61,668 bases of DNA from Mammaliicoccus fleurettii (GTDB lineage Bacteria; Bacillota; Bacilli; Staphylococcales; Staphylococcaceae): assembly GCF_003970575.1 (NCBI RefSeq), contig NZ_RXWZ01000043.1, forward strand, positions 1 through 61,668. Direction: 5' to 3'. Within the stretch, counting starts at the first letter, position 1, and every line of letters starts with the position of its first letter. The position numbers and the translations under genes were made by a program. This document shows positions 18,773 to 27,387 of this stretch, one piece after another. Below the pieces are notes generated by a model that saw only the letters and a program-made list of their open reading frames with translations, had not been told where the DNA came from and made no database searches.

Positions 18773-19585
18773 TCATTTATTCTTAATGACTAAATATCGA
18801 TGTGGTTCTCTTCCTTCAGAGTACGTTTCGATATTTTCAATCTTACTAACTGCTTGATGCATTATTTTTCGTTCGAAATTTGGCATAGGCTCTAATTTAA
18901 CAGGTTTCTTTGTCTGGATAGCCTTTTTAGCCATATTAATTGCCAACTGTTCTAAAGTTTCTTTACGCTTTTCTCTATAAGATTCTATATCTAATATAAG
19001 CGTATAATAACCTTTCACGAATTGATGCATATAATTTTGTCCTACAATTTGAAGCGCATTTAAAATTTGTCCACGCTTACCTATTATATAAGCAGCATTA
19101 TTTGAAGTCATATTAATATAAATTGTATGAGACTTAACTTCATACGAACCATCTACATCAATATTCATTTCTCTTACTATTTTAAGTACATATTCTAATG
19201 TATCTTGTGCTACTTCATTTAATGAATCTTTTTTCTGATTACTGTGTTCATGTATATCTTCTTCTGACTGAATATCATTTTGAACATCATCATTACGCTC
19301 TTGAACCGTTTCTTCTTGCTGAATATGAACATTATTTGATGATTCATCAACCTCTTCAAGTTGTTGATGACGATTTTTTAATGCTTCAATTGATTCAAAC
19401 TGTTTAAGTTCTGGATCAATTACAGTTAATTCAATTTGTGCATCCTGTTTCATAAATCCAAAAATACCTTTTTTACCTTCTTTAATAACATCAATTCTTA
19501 CTTGTTGTTCTTGAACATCCAAATCTTCTAAACCTTGTTGTAGTGCTTGTTCTACTGATTGTCCTTCATAGCGTGATTTAAGCAT
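18773..19585 (-). CDS. khpB: RNA-binding protein Jag/KhpB
   Basis: Jag/KhpB binds RNA and, with KhpA, affects cell elongation and small-RNA function in Gram-positive bacteria. The 270-residue protein has an N-terminal Jag_N domain (about 1-52, GKKGIFGFMKQDAQIEL), a disordered acidic Glu/Gln-rich linker (about 60-125), a KH domain with IGKRGQILNALQ (about 175-186) and a C-terminal R3H domain ending in GREPHRYLVI. In many Firmicutes yidC lies between rnpA and jag; here, as is usual in staphylococci, it does not. Confidence 0.92.
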   Translation of the reverse strand: MLKSRYEGQSVEQALQQGLEDLDVQEQQVRIDVIKEGKKGIFGFMKQDAQIELTVIDPELKQFESIEALKNRHQQLEEVDESSNNVHIQQEETVQERNDDVQNDIQSEEDIHEHSNQKKDSLNEVAQDTLEYVLKIVREMNIDVDGSYEVKSHTIYINMTSNNAAYIIGKRGQILNALQIVGQNYMHQFVKGYYTLILDIESYREKRKETLEQLAINMAKKAIQTKKPVKLEPMPNFERKIMHQAVSKIENIETYSEGREPHRYLVIKNK

Positions 19586-19614
19586 CCTGCAACCTCCTAG
19601 TAATATTTCAATAC

Positions 19615-19965
19615 TTAAGGAATACGTTTATTAAAAACTTTAGCAATCTTCAATACATGCTCTAAACTCTTCTGTGTTTCAAGTACATCTAAATCAACAG
19701 CTTGGTTTCGAGCGATAACAATGATGTCTTTAGGAATAATATTTTCTTTATGATTCTTAAAACATTCTCTAATAGACCTTTTTATTCTATTTCTAGTAAC
19801 AGCATTTCCTAATTTCTTTGAAACACTTATGCCTAATCTGAAATGTTCATTATCATTTTCTGCTGTATAAATAACAAACTGTCTATTAGCAACTGACTTA
19901 CCTTTTTTATAAATTCTTTGAAAATCATTATTTCTCTTAATACGATAAGCCTTTTCCACAAACAT
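19615..19965 (-). CDS. rnpA: Ribonuclease P protein component
   Basis: RnpA is the protein part of RNase P, which trims the 5' leader of tRNA precursors. It has the family pattern KAYRIKRNNDFQRIYKKG near the start and the RNR motif region VTRNRIKRSIRECF (about 60-73). The ATG at 19965 (116 aa) fits the family length; a GTG three codons upstream overlaps the Shine-Dalgarno GTGGAG. It lies 92 bases after rpmH, with a terminator-like hairpin between. Confidence 0.94.
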   Translation of the reverse strand: MFVEKAYRIKRNNDFQRIYKKGKSVANRQFVIYTAENDNEHFRLGISVSKKLGNAVTRNRIKRSIRECFKNHKENIIPKDIIVIARNQAVDLDVLETQKSLEHVLKIAKVFNKRIP

Positions 19966-20024
19966 CCACTCCACAATACATCACTTAATTATTGTTCATT
20001 ATACAAAACAATTACATCAATTAA

Positions 20025-20058
20025 AACAAAAAAAAGACCACTGCTCTTCAGTGATCTT
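20025..20058 (-). terminator. Hairpin with U-run between rpmH and rnpA
   Basis: CAGTGATCTT (20049-20058) pairs with AAGACCACTG (20034-20043) with one wobble, followed on the minus strand by eight or nine U. It begins inside the rpmH stop codon. A terminator here would make much more L34 mRNA than rnpA mRNA. Confidence 0.7.
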
Positions 20059-20194
20059 AAGCTGATAATACTTTTCTACCTTTACGACGACGGCGAGCTA
20101 ATACTTTACGACCGTTTTTAGAACTCATGCGTGCACGGAAACCGTGTACTTTACTGTGTTTACGCTTATTTGGTTGATACGTACGTTTTACCAT
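20057..20194 (-). CDS. rpmH: 50S ribosomal protein L34
   Basis: L34 is a small, very basic protein of the large subunit. This 45-codon gene starts [20 protein letters not shown] and ends [10 protein letters not shown], the normal L34 sequence. A Shine-Dalgarno GGAGGTGC lies before the ATG at 20194. It is the first gene of rpmH-rnpA and is transcribed away from oriC, as in nearly all bacteria. Confidence 0.97.
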   Translation of the reverse strand: MVKRTYQPNKRKHSKVHGFRARMSSKNGRKVLARRRRKGRKVLSA

Positions 20195-20302
20195 TTAAGA
20201 GCACCTCCATTATTTATTCGTTAGTATCTAATTTATAGTTAGATAATTGTTTGTATGATATTCATTTATATATATCAGATCAGAAGATTAGTTTCAAAAT
20301 TA

Positions 20303-20330
20303 TTTATACCATACATGTGATTTGTCACAA
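20303..20330 (-). promoter_or_regulatory. Probable promoter of rpmH
   Basis: Minus-strand TTGTGA (20325-20330) and TATAAA (20303-20308) are spaced by 16 bases, giving an untranslated leader of about 100 bases. It points away from the DnaA-box region. Confidence 0.5.
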
Positions 20331-20399
20331 TTTCAATAACTACTAAACTATAACAAAACAGTTTTTAAAAATCAAGAAGAAATTTATCGTAATCAAAAA

Positions 20400-20700
20400 A
20401 TCGAGTTATCCACTTATTCACAATGCATCACAAACATTTTGTGGATAATCATATAACTATTTTTTCTTATTCACAGCATAATATTATCTTTCTACACATA
20501 TTCACATGTATTTGACAACTTGTTTTGTTTAAAAGTATAATTGTGTGGATAAGTTATACAAAGTATTGATACTACTATGATTACTACATGAAAATATTAG
20601 TGTAAAGATTGTGGACAAGAGAATTATAAAGTTGAGTTATCCACCGTTTGTGTGTAAGTTGTGGATAATTATTCACACCTTGTGGTTTTCTTTATCAACA
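20400..20700. other. oriC: Replication origin oriC, upstream half (DnaA boxes)
   Basis: This stretch has three perfect DnaA boxes TTATCCACA on the minus strand (20440-20448, 20544-20552, 20660-20668) and at least six one-mismatch boxes (20406-20414, 20414-20422, 20467-20475, 20610-20618, 20637-20645, 20669-20677). It lies between rpmH and dnaA, the standard place for the incA/B part of a Bacillales bipartite origin and also the dnaA promoter region, so DnaA probably autoregulates dnaA here. Confidence 0.93.
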
Positions 20701-20752
20701 GTCTTATTTTATGTGTATAACTCAATAAATTTAAATTAGAAAGAGGACTTTT

Positions 20753-22093
20753 ATGAATTCAAAAGAAGAAATCTGGGAGCAAGTGTTATCCATTGCTGAA
20801 GATCAAATCGCTTCTGCTGGTTATAATACTTGGTTCAAAGGCACTTACTTACATCAAATAGATAGTAATCGTGCAATAATCGTTGCACAAAGTCCTTTTG
20901 TTGCTGAGTGGTTAACCAATAAATATCATGAACATGTCATTAATTTCATCTATGATGTCATTGGCGACAAAGTTCAAGTTAAATTTATTTCAGAAGAAGA
21001 TTTGCAAAGTGAAGATTTCGCTGTGCAACCGAAAAAATCAAAAGAAATCGAAGAGCATGAAGAAGTAATAAACAGCCAACTTAATAGTAACAACACGTTT
21101 GATACATTTGTTATTGGACCTGGTAACCAGTTTCCACACGCTGCTTCATTAGCTGTTGCTGAAGAACCAGCCAATGCTTATAATCCACTGTTTATATATG
21201 GTGGTGTTGGTTTAGGTAAGACACATTTAATGCATGCGATTGGTCACTACGTACTTGAACAGAATCCAAATGCAAATGTACTATATACATCTAGTGAAAA
21301 ATTTACAAATGAATTTATTAAGTCTATAAGAAAAAATGATACTGAAAGCTTTAGAGACAAGTATCGTAATATAGATGTTCTACTAATAGACGATATTCAA
21401 TTCATTCAAAAGAAAGAACAAACTCAAGAAGAATTTTTCCACACATTTAATGATTTACACCAAAATAAAAAGCAAATTGTTATCTCAAGTGATCGTCCAC
21501 CTAAAGAAATTCCTACTTTAGAAGATCGTTTAAGAACACGCTTTGAATGGGGTTTAATTGTAGATATTACACCGCCTGATTTTGAAACACGAATGGCTAT
21601 TCTACAAAAGAAAATTGAAGAAGAAAACTTAGATTTACCGGTAGAAGCTCTGACTTATATCGCAAATTCAATTCAATCTAATATTCGTGAATTAGAAGGT
21701 GCTTTAACAAGAGTGTTAGCCTATTCTAAGCTTAGAAATAAACCAATTAATACTGATTTAGTAGCAGAAGCGCTTAAAGATATTATTTCTACACCTAGAT
21801 CCACTAAAATTACTATTCAAGACATTCAGCAAATAGTTGGTAAAATGTATAATATCCGTATAGAAGACTTTGCTGCCAAAAAACGTACAAAATCTATTGC
21901 ATATCCTAGACAAATTGCGATGTATCTTTCTCGCGAACTTACAGATTTCTCATTACCAAAAATTGGTGAAGAGTTTGGTGGTCGAGATCATACAACAGTA
22001 ATTCATGCGCATGAAAAGATTAAAAAAGATTTAGTAAACAATCCAGAACTCAAATCTGATTTAGAACAACTAGAAAATCAAATCCGTGGATAA
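20753..22093 (+). CDS. dnaA: Chromosomal replication initiator protein DnaA
   Basis: DnaA binds DnaA boxes, forms an ATP-dependent filament and melts oriC. The 446-residue protein has N-terminal domain I (about 1-85, NTWFKGTYL), a variable linker, the AAA+ domain with Walker [13 protein letters not shown] (about 150-161) and Walker [10 protein letters not shown], and the C-terminal DNA-binding domain with [13 protein letters not shown]. The start follows AGAGG at the right spacing. It is flanked by DnaA-box clusters on both sides. Confidence 0.98.
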   Translation: MNSKEEIWEQVLSIAEDQIASAGYNTWFKGTYLHQIDSNRAIIVAQSPFVAEWLTNKYHEHVINFIYDVIGDKVQVKFISEEDLQSEDFAVQPKKSKEIEEHEEVINSQLNSNNTFDTFVIGPGNQFPHAASLAVAEEPANAYNPLFIYGGVGLGKTHLMHAIGHYVLEQNPNANVLYTSSEKFTNEFIKSIRKNDTESFRDKYRNIDVLLIDDIQFIQKKEQTQEEFFHTFNDLHQNKKQIVISSDRPPKEIPTLEDRLRTRFEWGLIVDITPPDFETRMAILQKKIEEENLDLPVEALTYIANSIQSNIRELEGALTRVLAYSKLRNKPINTDLVAEALKDIISTPRSTKITIQDIQQIVGKMYNIRIEDFAAKKRTKSIAYPRQIAMYLSRELTDFSLPKIGEEFGGRDHTTVIHAHEKIKKDLVNNPELKSDLEQLENQIRG

Positions 22094-22236
22094 TGTGGAT
22101 AAGTTGTGCACATCCATACACAGTTTATTAACATGTGAATAACTTTTGTATCACGTTTTTAAACCACTTATCCACCAATCCACAGCCCCTATGACTATTA
22201 CTATGATTTTAAAAGATATATAATTAAATATATAAC
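22094..22236. other. oriC: Replication origin oriC, unwinding half (boxes, DnaA-trio, AT-rich DUE)
   Basis: After dnaA come boxes TGTGGATAA (22094-22102), TGTGAATAA (22134-22142) and TTATCCACC (22168-22176), then a short GC cluster (CCACAGCCCC), then CTATTACTA (22195-22203) that fits the DnaA-trio pattern, and an AT-only stretch (about 22204-22234). This order, boxes then GC then trio then AT-rich, is that of the Bacillus basal unwinding system. Confidence 0.85.
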
Positions 22237-22259
22237 GACTGGAAGGAGTTTTATAAGTT

Positions 22260-23393
22260 ATGAAATTTACTATTCAACGAGATTACTTTCTTAATCAATT
22301 GAATGACACATTAAAAGCAATTTCACCAAGAACAACATTACCAATACTTACAGGTATAAAAATCGATGCTACCGATAGAGGCATCATATTAACAGGATCA
22401 GACTCTGAGATATCGATAGAAATAACAATAAATCAAAATATTGATGGTGAAAAAATTGTAGATATTGAAGAAAAAGGTTCTGTAGTACTTCCAGGACGTT
22501 TCTTTGTAGATATCGTTAAAAAATTACCAGGTAAAACAGTTAATCTATCAACAAACGATCAATTCAAAACACTTATCACTTCAGGACATTCAGAATTTAA
22601 CGTTAGTGGTTTAGATCCAGATCAATATCCTTTATTGCCACAAGTATCCGAAGATGATGCAATCAAATTACCAATCAAGGTATTAAAAAATATAATCGCG
22701 CAAACAAACTTTGCAGTGTCCACGTCAGAAACACGCCCAGTGTTAACAGGTGTAAACTGGTTGATACAAAATAATGAATTAACCTGTACTGCAACAGATT
22801 CACACAGACTTGCATTAAGAAAATTAAAACTTGAAGATGAAGAAATAGAAGATAAAAATGTTATTATTCCAGGTAAAGCTTTATCTGAATTAAATAAAAT
22901 AGTTTCGGATTCTGAAGAAGATATCAATATATTCTTTGCAAGCAACCAAGTTTTATTCAAAGTAGGTCATATAAACTTTATTTCACGTTTACTTGAAGGC
23001 AATTATCCAGATACGACAAGATTATTCCCTGAAAACTATGAAACTAAATTAACTTTGGATAATAGTGAGTTCTATCACGCTATTGATCGTGCATCATTAT
23101 TAGCACGTGAAGGTGGAAATAATGTTATTAAATTATCAACTGATGTAGATAAATTAGAATTATCATCAACTTCACCAGAAATTGGTACTGTAAAAGAAGA
23201 TGTGTCTACAGATAACGTTGAAGGTGAATCGTTAAAGATTTCGTTCAACTCTAAATATATGATGGATGCATTAAAAGCAATTGATAATGATGAAGTACAA
23301 GTAGAATTTTTTGGAACGATGAGACCATTTATTCTTAAACCAAAAGATGATGAAACATTAATTCAACTAATTTTACCGATTAGAACATACTAA
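22260..23393 (+). CDS. dnaN: DNA polymerase III sliding clamp (beta subunit)
   Basis: The clamp encircles DNA and holds the polymerase and many repair factors. The 377-residue protein is full length, with three repeated clamp domains and the C-terminal ending LILPIRTY. It starts after GGAAGGAG. It is followed by a strong terminator, so it is not co-transcribed with the unusual block that comes next; normally yaaA and recF would follow directly. Confidence 0.98.
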   Translation: MKFTIQRDYFLNQLNDTLKAISPRTTLPILTGIKIDATDRGIILTGSDSEISIEITINQNIDGEKIVDIEEKGSVVLPGRFFVDIVKKLPGKTVNLSTNDQFKTLITSGHSEFNVSGLDPDQYPLLPQVSEDDAIKLPIKVLKNIIAQTNFAVSTSETRPVLTGVNWLIQNNELTCTATDSHRLALRKLKLEDEEIEDKNVIIPGKALSELNKIVSDSEEDINIFFASNQVLFKVGHINFISRLLEGNYPDTTRLFPENYETKLTLDNSEFYHAIDRASLLAREGGNNVIKLSTDVDKLELSSTSPEIGTVKEDVSTDNVEGESLKISFNSKYMMDALKAIDNDEVQVEFFGTMRPFILKPKDDETLIQLILPIRTY

Positions 23394-23402
23394 TAATTTT
23401 TT

Positions 23403-23440
23403 AAGAAACTCACTTTAATTAGTGAGTTTCTTATTTTTTT
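23403..23440 (+). terminator. dnaN terminator
   Basis: AAGAAACTCACT (23403-23414) pairs perfectly with AGTGAGTTTCTT (23421-23432), followed by a run of seven T. Confidence 0.9.
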
Positions 23441-23449
23441 GTCGTTAAT

Positions 23450-23490
23450 TGTCAAGTAAACTTGACATAGAGTACTAAATATTTTATTGT
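23450..23490 (+). promoter_or_regulatory. Promoter with palindromic operator before the XRE gene
   Basis: TGTCAAGT-AA-ACTTGACA (23450-23467) is a perfect 8+2+8 palindrome. Its right arm contains the -35 box TTGACA (23462-23467), and TATTGT (23485-23490) follows 17 bases later. A further AAGTTAACTT palindrome (23492-23501) lies by the start site. This fits repression by the XRE protein encoded next. Confidence 0.7.
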
Positions 23491-23517
23491 AAAGTTAACT
23501 TGCCAGGAAGTGATGAA

Positions 23518-23757
23518 TTGAAAAATAAAGTTTATGAATATCGAACGAGTAGAAAAATGACTCAAAGTGAATTATCTCGATTGGTCAATGTGTCGAGACA
23601 AACGATTAATTCTATTGAGCGTTATAAATTTAATCCGACATTAGTATTAGCACATAAGCTTTCTCAAGTATTTGAAATTTCCATTGATGAATTATTTATT
23701 TTTGAAAATGATGAAAATATAGACATTTCAGAAATAAAATCCAACAAAAAGGAGTAA
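23518..23757 (+). CDS. XRE-family transcriptional regulator
   Basis: The protein is a single helix-turn-helix domain (KMTQSELSRLVNVSRQTINSIERYKFNPTL, about residues 13-42) with a short acidic tail, of the kind that controls an adjacent transporter. The start is taken as TTG at 23518 (79 aa), eight bases after AGGAAG; an upstream reading would run through the Shine-Dalgarno. It is followed after five bases by the ABC ATPase gene. The palindrome on its promoter is its likely operator, so it should repress the whole XRE-ABC unit. Confidence 0.85.
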   Translation: MKNKVYEYRTSRKMTQSELSRLVNVSRQTINSIERYKFNPTLVLAHKLSQVFEISIDELFIFENDENIDISEIKSNKKE

Positions 23758-23762
23758 AAGTT

Positions 23763-24662
23763 ATGACATTACTAATTAAAAATGTTTCTAAAAAATTTAA
23801 TGACTTTGTAGCTGTACATGATGTTAATTTGGAAGTTCCAAAAGGGAAAATGTATGGATTTTTAGGTGGAAATGGTGCAGGTAAAACAACTACTTTCCGT
23901 ATGATTCTAGGTTTATTACCTAAAACAACTGGTGTCGTTTCTTTTGATGACAAACCGATTGATTATTCTATGACTAATACAGTTGGTTATTTGCCTGAAG
24001 AAAGAGGTCTACACCCGAAACTTAAAGTTTGGGAACAAGTGCAATATTTAGCAGAATTAAAAGGTATGAGAAAAAAAGACATCGAAAAAGAGCTAGATTA
24101 TTGGTTGAAAAGATTTGATGCATTTGAAAATAAAGAAAAAAAGATCGAAGCATTATCAAAAGGTAATCAGCAAAAAGTTCAATTAATCGCAGCTATTATT
24201 CATAAGCCAGAATTACTAATTCTTGATGAACCATTTAGTGGTCTAGATCCTGTAAATGTTGAATTACTTAAGTCGGCAGTTAAAGATCTTAAAGACCAAG
24301 GCACAACGATTATATTTAGTTCTCACAGAATGGAGCATGTTGAAGAACTTTGTGATTACATTTGCATTATGAGTAAAGGGAAAGCGATTGTCTCAGGTTC
24401 TATAGACAAAGTTAAAGATGATTTCGGAAAGAAAGATATTTTCATTGAAGGTGCTCATAATTTTGAATTTTTAAAAGAATTTGAAGGTGTCGAAGATTTC
24501 AAAGAGACTAAAAAAGGCGTTAAAATCACAATTTCTGATGAATCATACGCAGAAAATATATATCAAAGTGTTACAAAATTAGGATATCTTAAACGATTCC
24601 AAGTTGCTGAACCATCACTAAACGATATATTTATTGCTAAGGTGGGTGAGAAACATGAATAA
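23763..24662 (+). CDS. ABC transporter ATP-binding protein (NatA/YhaQ-like)
   Basis: This is the ATPase of an ABC-2 type exporter. The 299-residue protein has Walker A GGNGAGKTTTFR (about 38-49), the signature LSKGNQQKVQL, Walker B LLILDEPFSGLDPV, the H-loop SSHRMEHVEELCD and a C-terminal accessory region (about 215-299) typical of NatA/YhaQ-like exporters. It overlaps the permease gene by eight bases. Substrate unknown; relatives export sodium, peptides or antimicrobials. Confidence 0.88.
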   Translation: MTLLIKNVSKKFNDFVAVHDVNLEVPKGKMYGFLGGNGAGKTTTFRMILGLLPKTTGVVSFDDKPIDYSMTNTVGYLPEERGLHPKLKVWEQVQYLAELKGMRKKDIEKELDYWLKRFDAFENKEKKIEALSKGNQQKVQLIAAIIHKPELLILDEPFSGLDPVNVELLKSAVKDLKDQGTTIIFSSHRMEHVEELCDYICIMSKGKAIVSGSIDKVKDDFGKKDIFIEGAHNFEFLKEFEGVEDFKETKKGVKITISDESYAENIYQSVTKLGYLKRFQVAEPSLNDIFIAKVGEKHE

Positions 24663-25899
24663 ATTTTGGACAACATTTAATTTAACGTATATGCAAAAAG
24701 TGAAAAGTAAATCTTTTATCATAATGACAGCGATTTTTATGATTTTTGTATTTGCATTAAGTAATGTCGATAAAATTATTGATTTCTTCGACAACGATAG
24801 TAAAACAGTAGCGATTCAATCAGATAACGATATGATTTATAAAGTACTGGAAAAACAATATAAACAAAATGATGATATAGAAAAAGTCGAAAAAGTAACT
24901 CTTGAAAAAGGTAAGAAGGGCGTTAAAGATGAAAAGTATAAACGTCTTATTGAAGTTAAGGTAAAAGGTGAAAAAGTAGACGGTAAGATTTACGAAAAAG
25001 GTAATGTTAGTGAAAGCGAAAAAATGACTTTGCAATCAACACTTAGCCAAATGCAATCATCATTAACAGCTCAAAAATTAAATTTATCAGAAGATGATTT
25101 AAAAACATTGAATACACCTAGTGATGTAAAAACAGAAGAAATTAAATCTGACAAAGATAAACAATCGAGTGATGTTAACCCGAAAGTTCAAGCGTTAAAT
25201 TCAGCTGTTGTTTATATCATCATCTTCTTATCATTCTTTATAACTATAAATTATGCTAACCAAATAGGTTCAGAGATTGCGACTGAGAAGACTACTCGCG
25301 TAATTGAAATGATTGTAACGAGTGTGAAGCCTTCAGTACACGTTACAGCTAAGATATTAGCTATTATATCTGTCGCATTCACTCAAATATTCTTTATTGT
25401 TCTCGCAATCGTAATTAGTATCTTTGCATTTGATTTAAAAGGTCTATTCGAGTCAGCTGGTGTTGAATATGGTCCTGAGACAACTAGAATCATCGTATAT
25501 GGAGCTATATTCTTAATTTTAGGGGTAATATCCTATATTTCATTAGCGGCTATTCTAGGGGCATTAACGAGCCGTATAGAAGATCTTGCTCAATCTATGA
25601 TGCCTGTCACATTTATATCATTAGGCGCTTTCTATATTGCAATATTCAGCATATCTAATCCTGATACAATGCTTGTTAAAATAACGAGCTTCATTCCAAT
25701 GCTATCGCCAATGGTAATGTTGCTAAGAACAACTTCTGAAAGCACACCTGAATGGCACTTAATTTTAGGAATTGTGATTTCAATCGTTACTTGCATTATT
25801 TTACTTTTATTCGCAGCTAGAACATATCGAGGCAGTGTACTTACGTATGAAAAAGGTATTATTAAAAATCTAAAGAATGCATTAAATATTACTAAATAA
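24655..25899 (+). CDS. ABC-2 family transporter permease (NatB/YhaP-like)
   Basis: The permease has one N-terminal membrane helix (about 17-38), a large Lys/Glu/Asp-rich extracytoplasmic domain (about 45-170) and about five helices in the C-terminal half (about 180-405), the NatB/YhaP layout. The ATG at 24655 (414 aa) follows GGTGGGTGAG; a longer reading lacks a ribosome site. It overlaps the ATPase stop by eight bases. Substrate not known. Confidence 0.85.
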   Translation: MNKFWTTFNLTYMQKVKSKSFIIMTAIFMIFVFALSNVDKIIDFFDNDSKTVAIQSDNDMIYKVLEKQYKQNDDIEKVEKVTLEKGKKGVKDEKYKRLIEVKVKGEKVDGKIYEKGNVSESEKMTLQSTLSQMQSSLTAQKLNLSEDDLKTLNTPSDVKTEEIKSDKDKQSSDVNPKVQALNSAVVYIIIFLSFFITINYANQIGSEIATEKTTRVIEMIVTSVKPSVHVTAKILAIISVAFTQIFFIVLAIVISIFAFDLKGLFESAGVEYGPETTRIIVYGAIFLILGVISYISLAAILGALTSRIEDLAQSMMPVTFISLGAFYIAIFSISNPDTMLVKITSFIPMLSPMVMLLRTTSESTPEWHLILGIVISIVTCIILLLFAARTYRGSVLTYEKGIIKNLKNALNITK

Positions 25900-26025
25900 C
25901 TTTAAAAACCATATAAAAAGCCAATTTGTCACAAAACCTTAATGAATTTTTAGTGAATAATATAGAATTTCTTTGTATGATAGTATAAAATTTATATTAT
26001 CAACATAAGAGATTGAGGGGTAAAT

Positions 26026-26757
26026 ATGGCGAATAAAAATAGTAATAGTAATATTATGTTTCTGATGATAGCAATACTTGTAGTGGTAGTAGGTATTGTA
26101 TTACTAGTTGTGTTTGGTGGAAGCGGCAGTGACAATAAAGAAGAAAGTCTATTTGATAGAACTGTTAAAGCAACAGATTTATCAAAAGATACAAAAGATA
26201 ATCCAACACAGAAAAAAGATAAAGCTAAAGTTCAAATTATTGAATTTGGAGACTTTAAATGTCCAGCATGTAAAGCATTCGAAACAAACTACATGGATCA
26301 AATAGAAAAAGACTATATCGATAAAGATAAAGTTGAATATAGATTCGTTAATGCACCATTTCATGGTGAAGGTTCAGAATTAGGAGGTGCTTCAGCACAC
26401 GCTGTGTATAAAGTAGCACCAGATGCATATTGGGATTATCATAGAGCATTATTTGAAGCTCAACCAGATGATCATAATGCTGAAACTGATGACGAATGGT
26501 TAGATTTGAAGGTAGTTAAAAAAGCAGTAGATGGTTTAGATATTGATCAAAGTAAAAAAGATCAAATCATGAAACTAGTAGAAGATAGAAATTCAGAACC
26601 GTATAAACAAATGAAGAATGATTCAGACTTAACAAATAAATATGATGTAGATATCACGCCTACAGTTGTCATAGATGGTAAAGTGTTGTCAGACCCAATG
26701 GATTATGACAAAGTATCTAAAGCAATCGATCAAGCAATCGAAAAGAAAAATAAATAA
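26026..26757 (+). CDS. bdbD: DsbA-family thiol-disulfide oxidoreductase (BdbD-like)
   Basis: This membrane-anchored extracytoplasmic thioredoxin-fold protein introduces disulfide bonds in exported proteins. It has an N-terminal hydrophobic anchor (about 10-33), the active site FKCPACKAFE (Cys79 and Cys82), and the cis-proline loop DITPTVVIDG (about 209-218). It lies six bases before a DsbB-like partner gene after the start adjustment, so the two make a complete oxidase/reoxidase pair. The active site is CPAC rather than the CPSC of B. subtilis BdbD. Confidence 0.88.
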   Translation: MANKNSNSNIMFLMIAILVVVVGIVLLVVFGGSGSDNKEESLFDRTVKATDLSKDTKDNPTQKKDKAKVQIIEFGDFKCPACKAFETNYMDQIEKDYIDKDKVEYRFVNAPFHGEGSELGGASAHAVYKVAPDAYWDYHRALFEAQPDDHNAETDDEWLDLKVVKKAVDGLDIDQSKKDQIMKLVEDRNSEPYKQMKNDSDLTNKYDVDITPTVVIDGKVLSDPMDYDKVSKAIDQAIEKKNK

Positions 26758-26772
26758 AAATAGGTGATATAT

Positions 26773-27186
26773 TTGAAGCAGCAATATGCACTATTTATTT
26801 CCTGGGTTATAGCTTTATTAGCTATGTTAGGTAGTTTATATTTCAGTGAAATACAAGGATTTATACCATGTACGCTTTGTTGGTATCAAAGAATATGTAT
26901 GTATCCTTTAGTCATTATTTTAGGAATCGGATCGTTCCAAAACGATTATAGCGTTAAGAAAATAGCACTTCCATTTTCAATAATTGGACTATTAATCTCA
27001 ACATGGCACTACTTAGAACAAAAAGTACCTGGCTTTGCTGAAATTAAACCATGTACGCAAGGTGTTCCGTGTTCATCAGAATATATAAATATATTTGGAT
27101 TCATAACAATACCGTTTTTAGCAGGAATAGCATTCTTATCAATCAGCTTGTTATTAATATTCTCTAAAAAAGATAAAGAAATTTAA
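26773..27186 (+). CDS. bdbC: Disulfide bond formation protein (DsbB family, BdbC-like)
   Basis: BdbC/DsbB reoxidises the DsbA-like partner with quinone. The 137-residue protein has four hydrophobic helices and two Cys pairs, TLCWYQR (first loop) and KPCTQGVPCSS (second loop), both in the expected extracytoplasmic loops. The start is taken as TTG at 26773 after AGGTGAT; the alternative GTG at 26764 lies inside that site. It is immediately after bdbD and ends at a terminator, closing the block inserted between dnaN and yaaA. Confidence 0.87.
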   Translation: MKQQYALFISWVIALLAMLGSLYFSEIQGFIPCTLCWYQRICMYPLVIILGIGSFQNDYSVKKIALPFSIIGLLISTWHYLEQKVPGFAEIKPCTQGVPCSSEYINIFGFITIPFLAGIAFLSISLLLIFSKKDKEI

Positions 27187-27220
27187 TGACGTAAGTCTAG
27201 ACAAATTTCTATTATCAAAA

Positions 27221-27266
27221 ATATCCCAATCCGTTAAAATTTAATTTCGGATTGGGATATTTTTTT
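27221..27266 (+). terminator. Terminator after bdbC
   Basis: ATATCCCAATCCG (27221-27233) pairs perfectly with CGGATTGGGATAT (27248-27260), followed by seven T. It marks the right border of the XRE-ABC-bdbDC block. Confidence 0.88.
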
Positions 27267-27387
27267 AGTTTGAATATAAATTTTTTGAAGATTTATTTAT
27301 CTTAAAATGAATTGTACATAAAACATGATTTTTTAGTGAAAAAAAGGTATAATATAGAGATGACTAATTAAGATTGGAGTGAAGATA

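Noticed and set aside
18773..19974. Absence of yidC between rnpA and jag as an oddity
   Set aside because: Staphylococci normally have yidC elsewhere, so this is a family trait and not a deletion specific to this genome.
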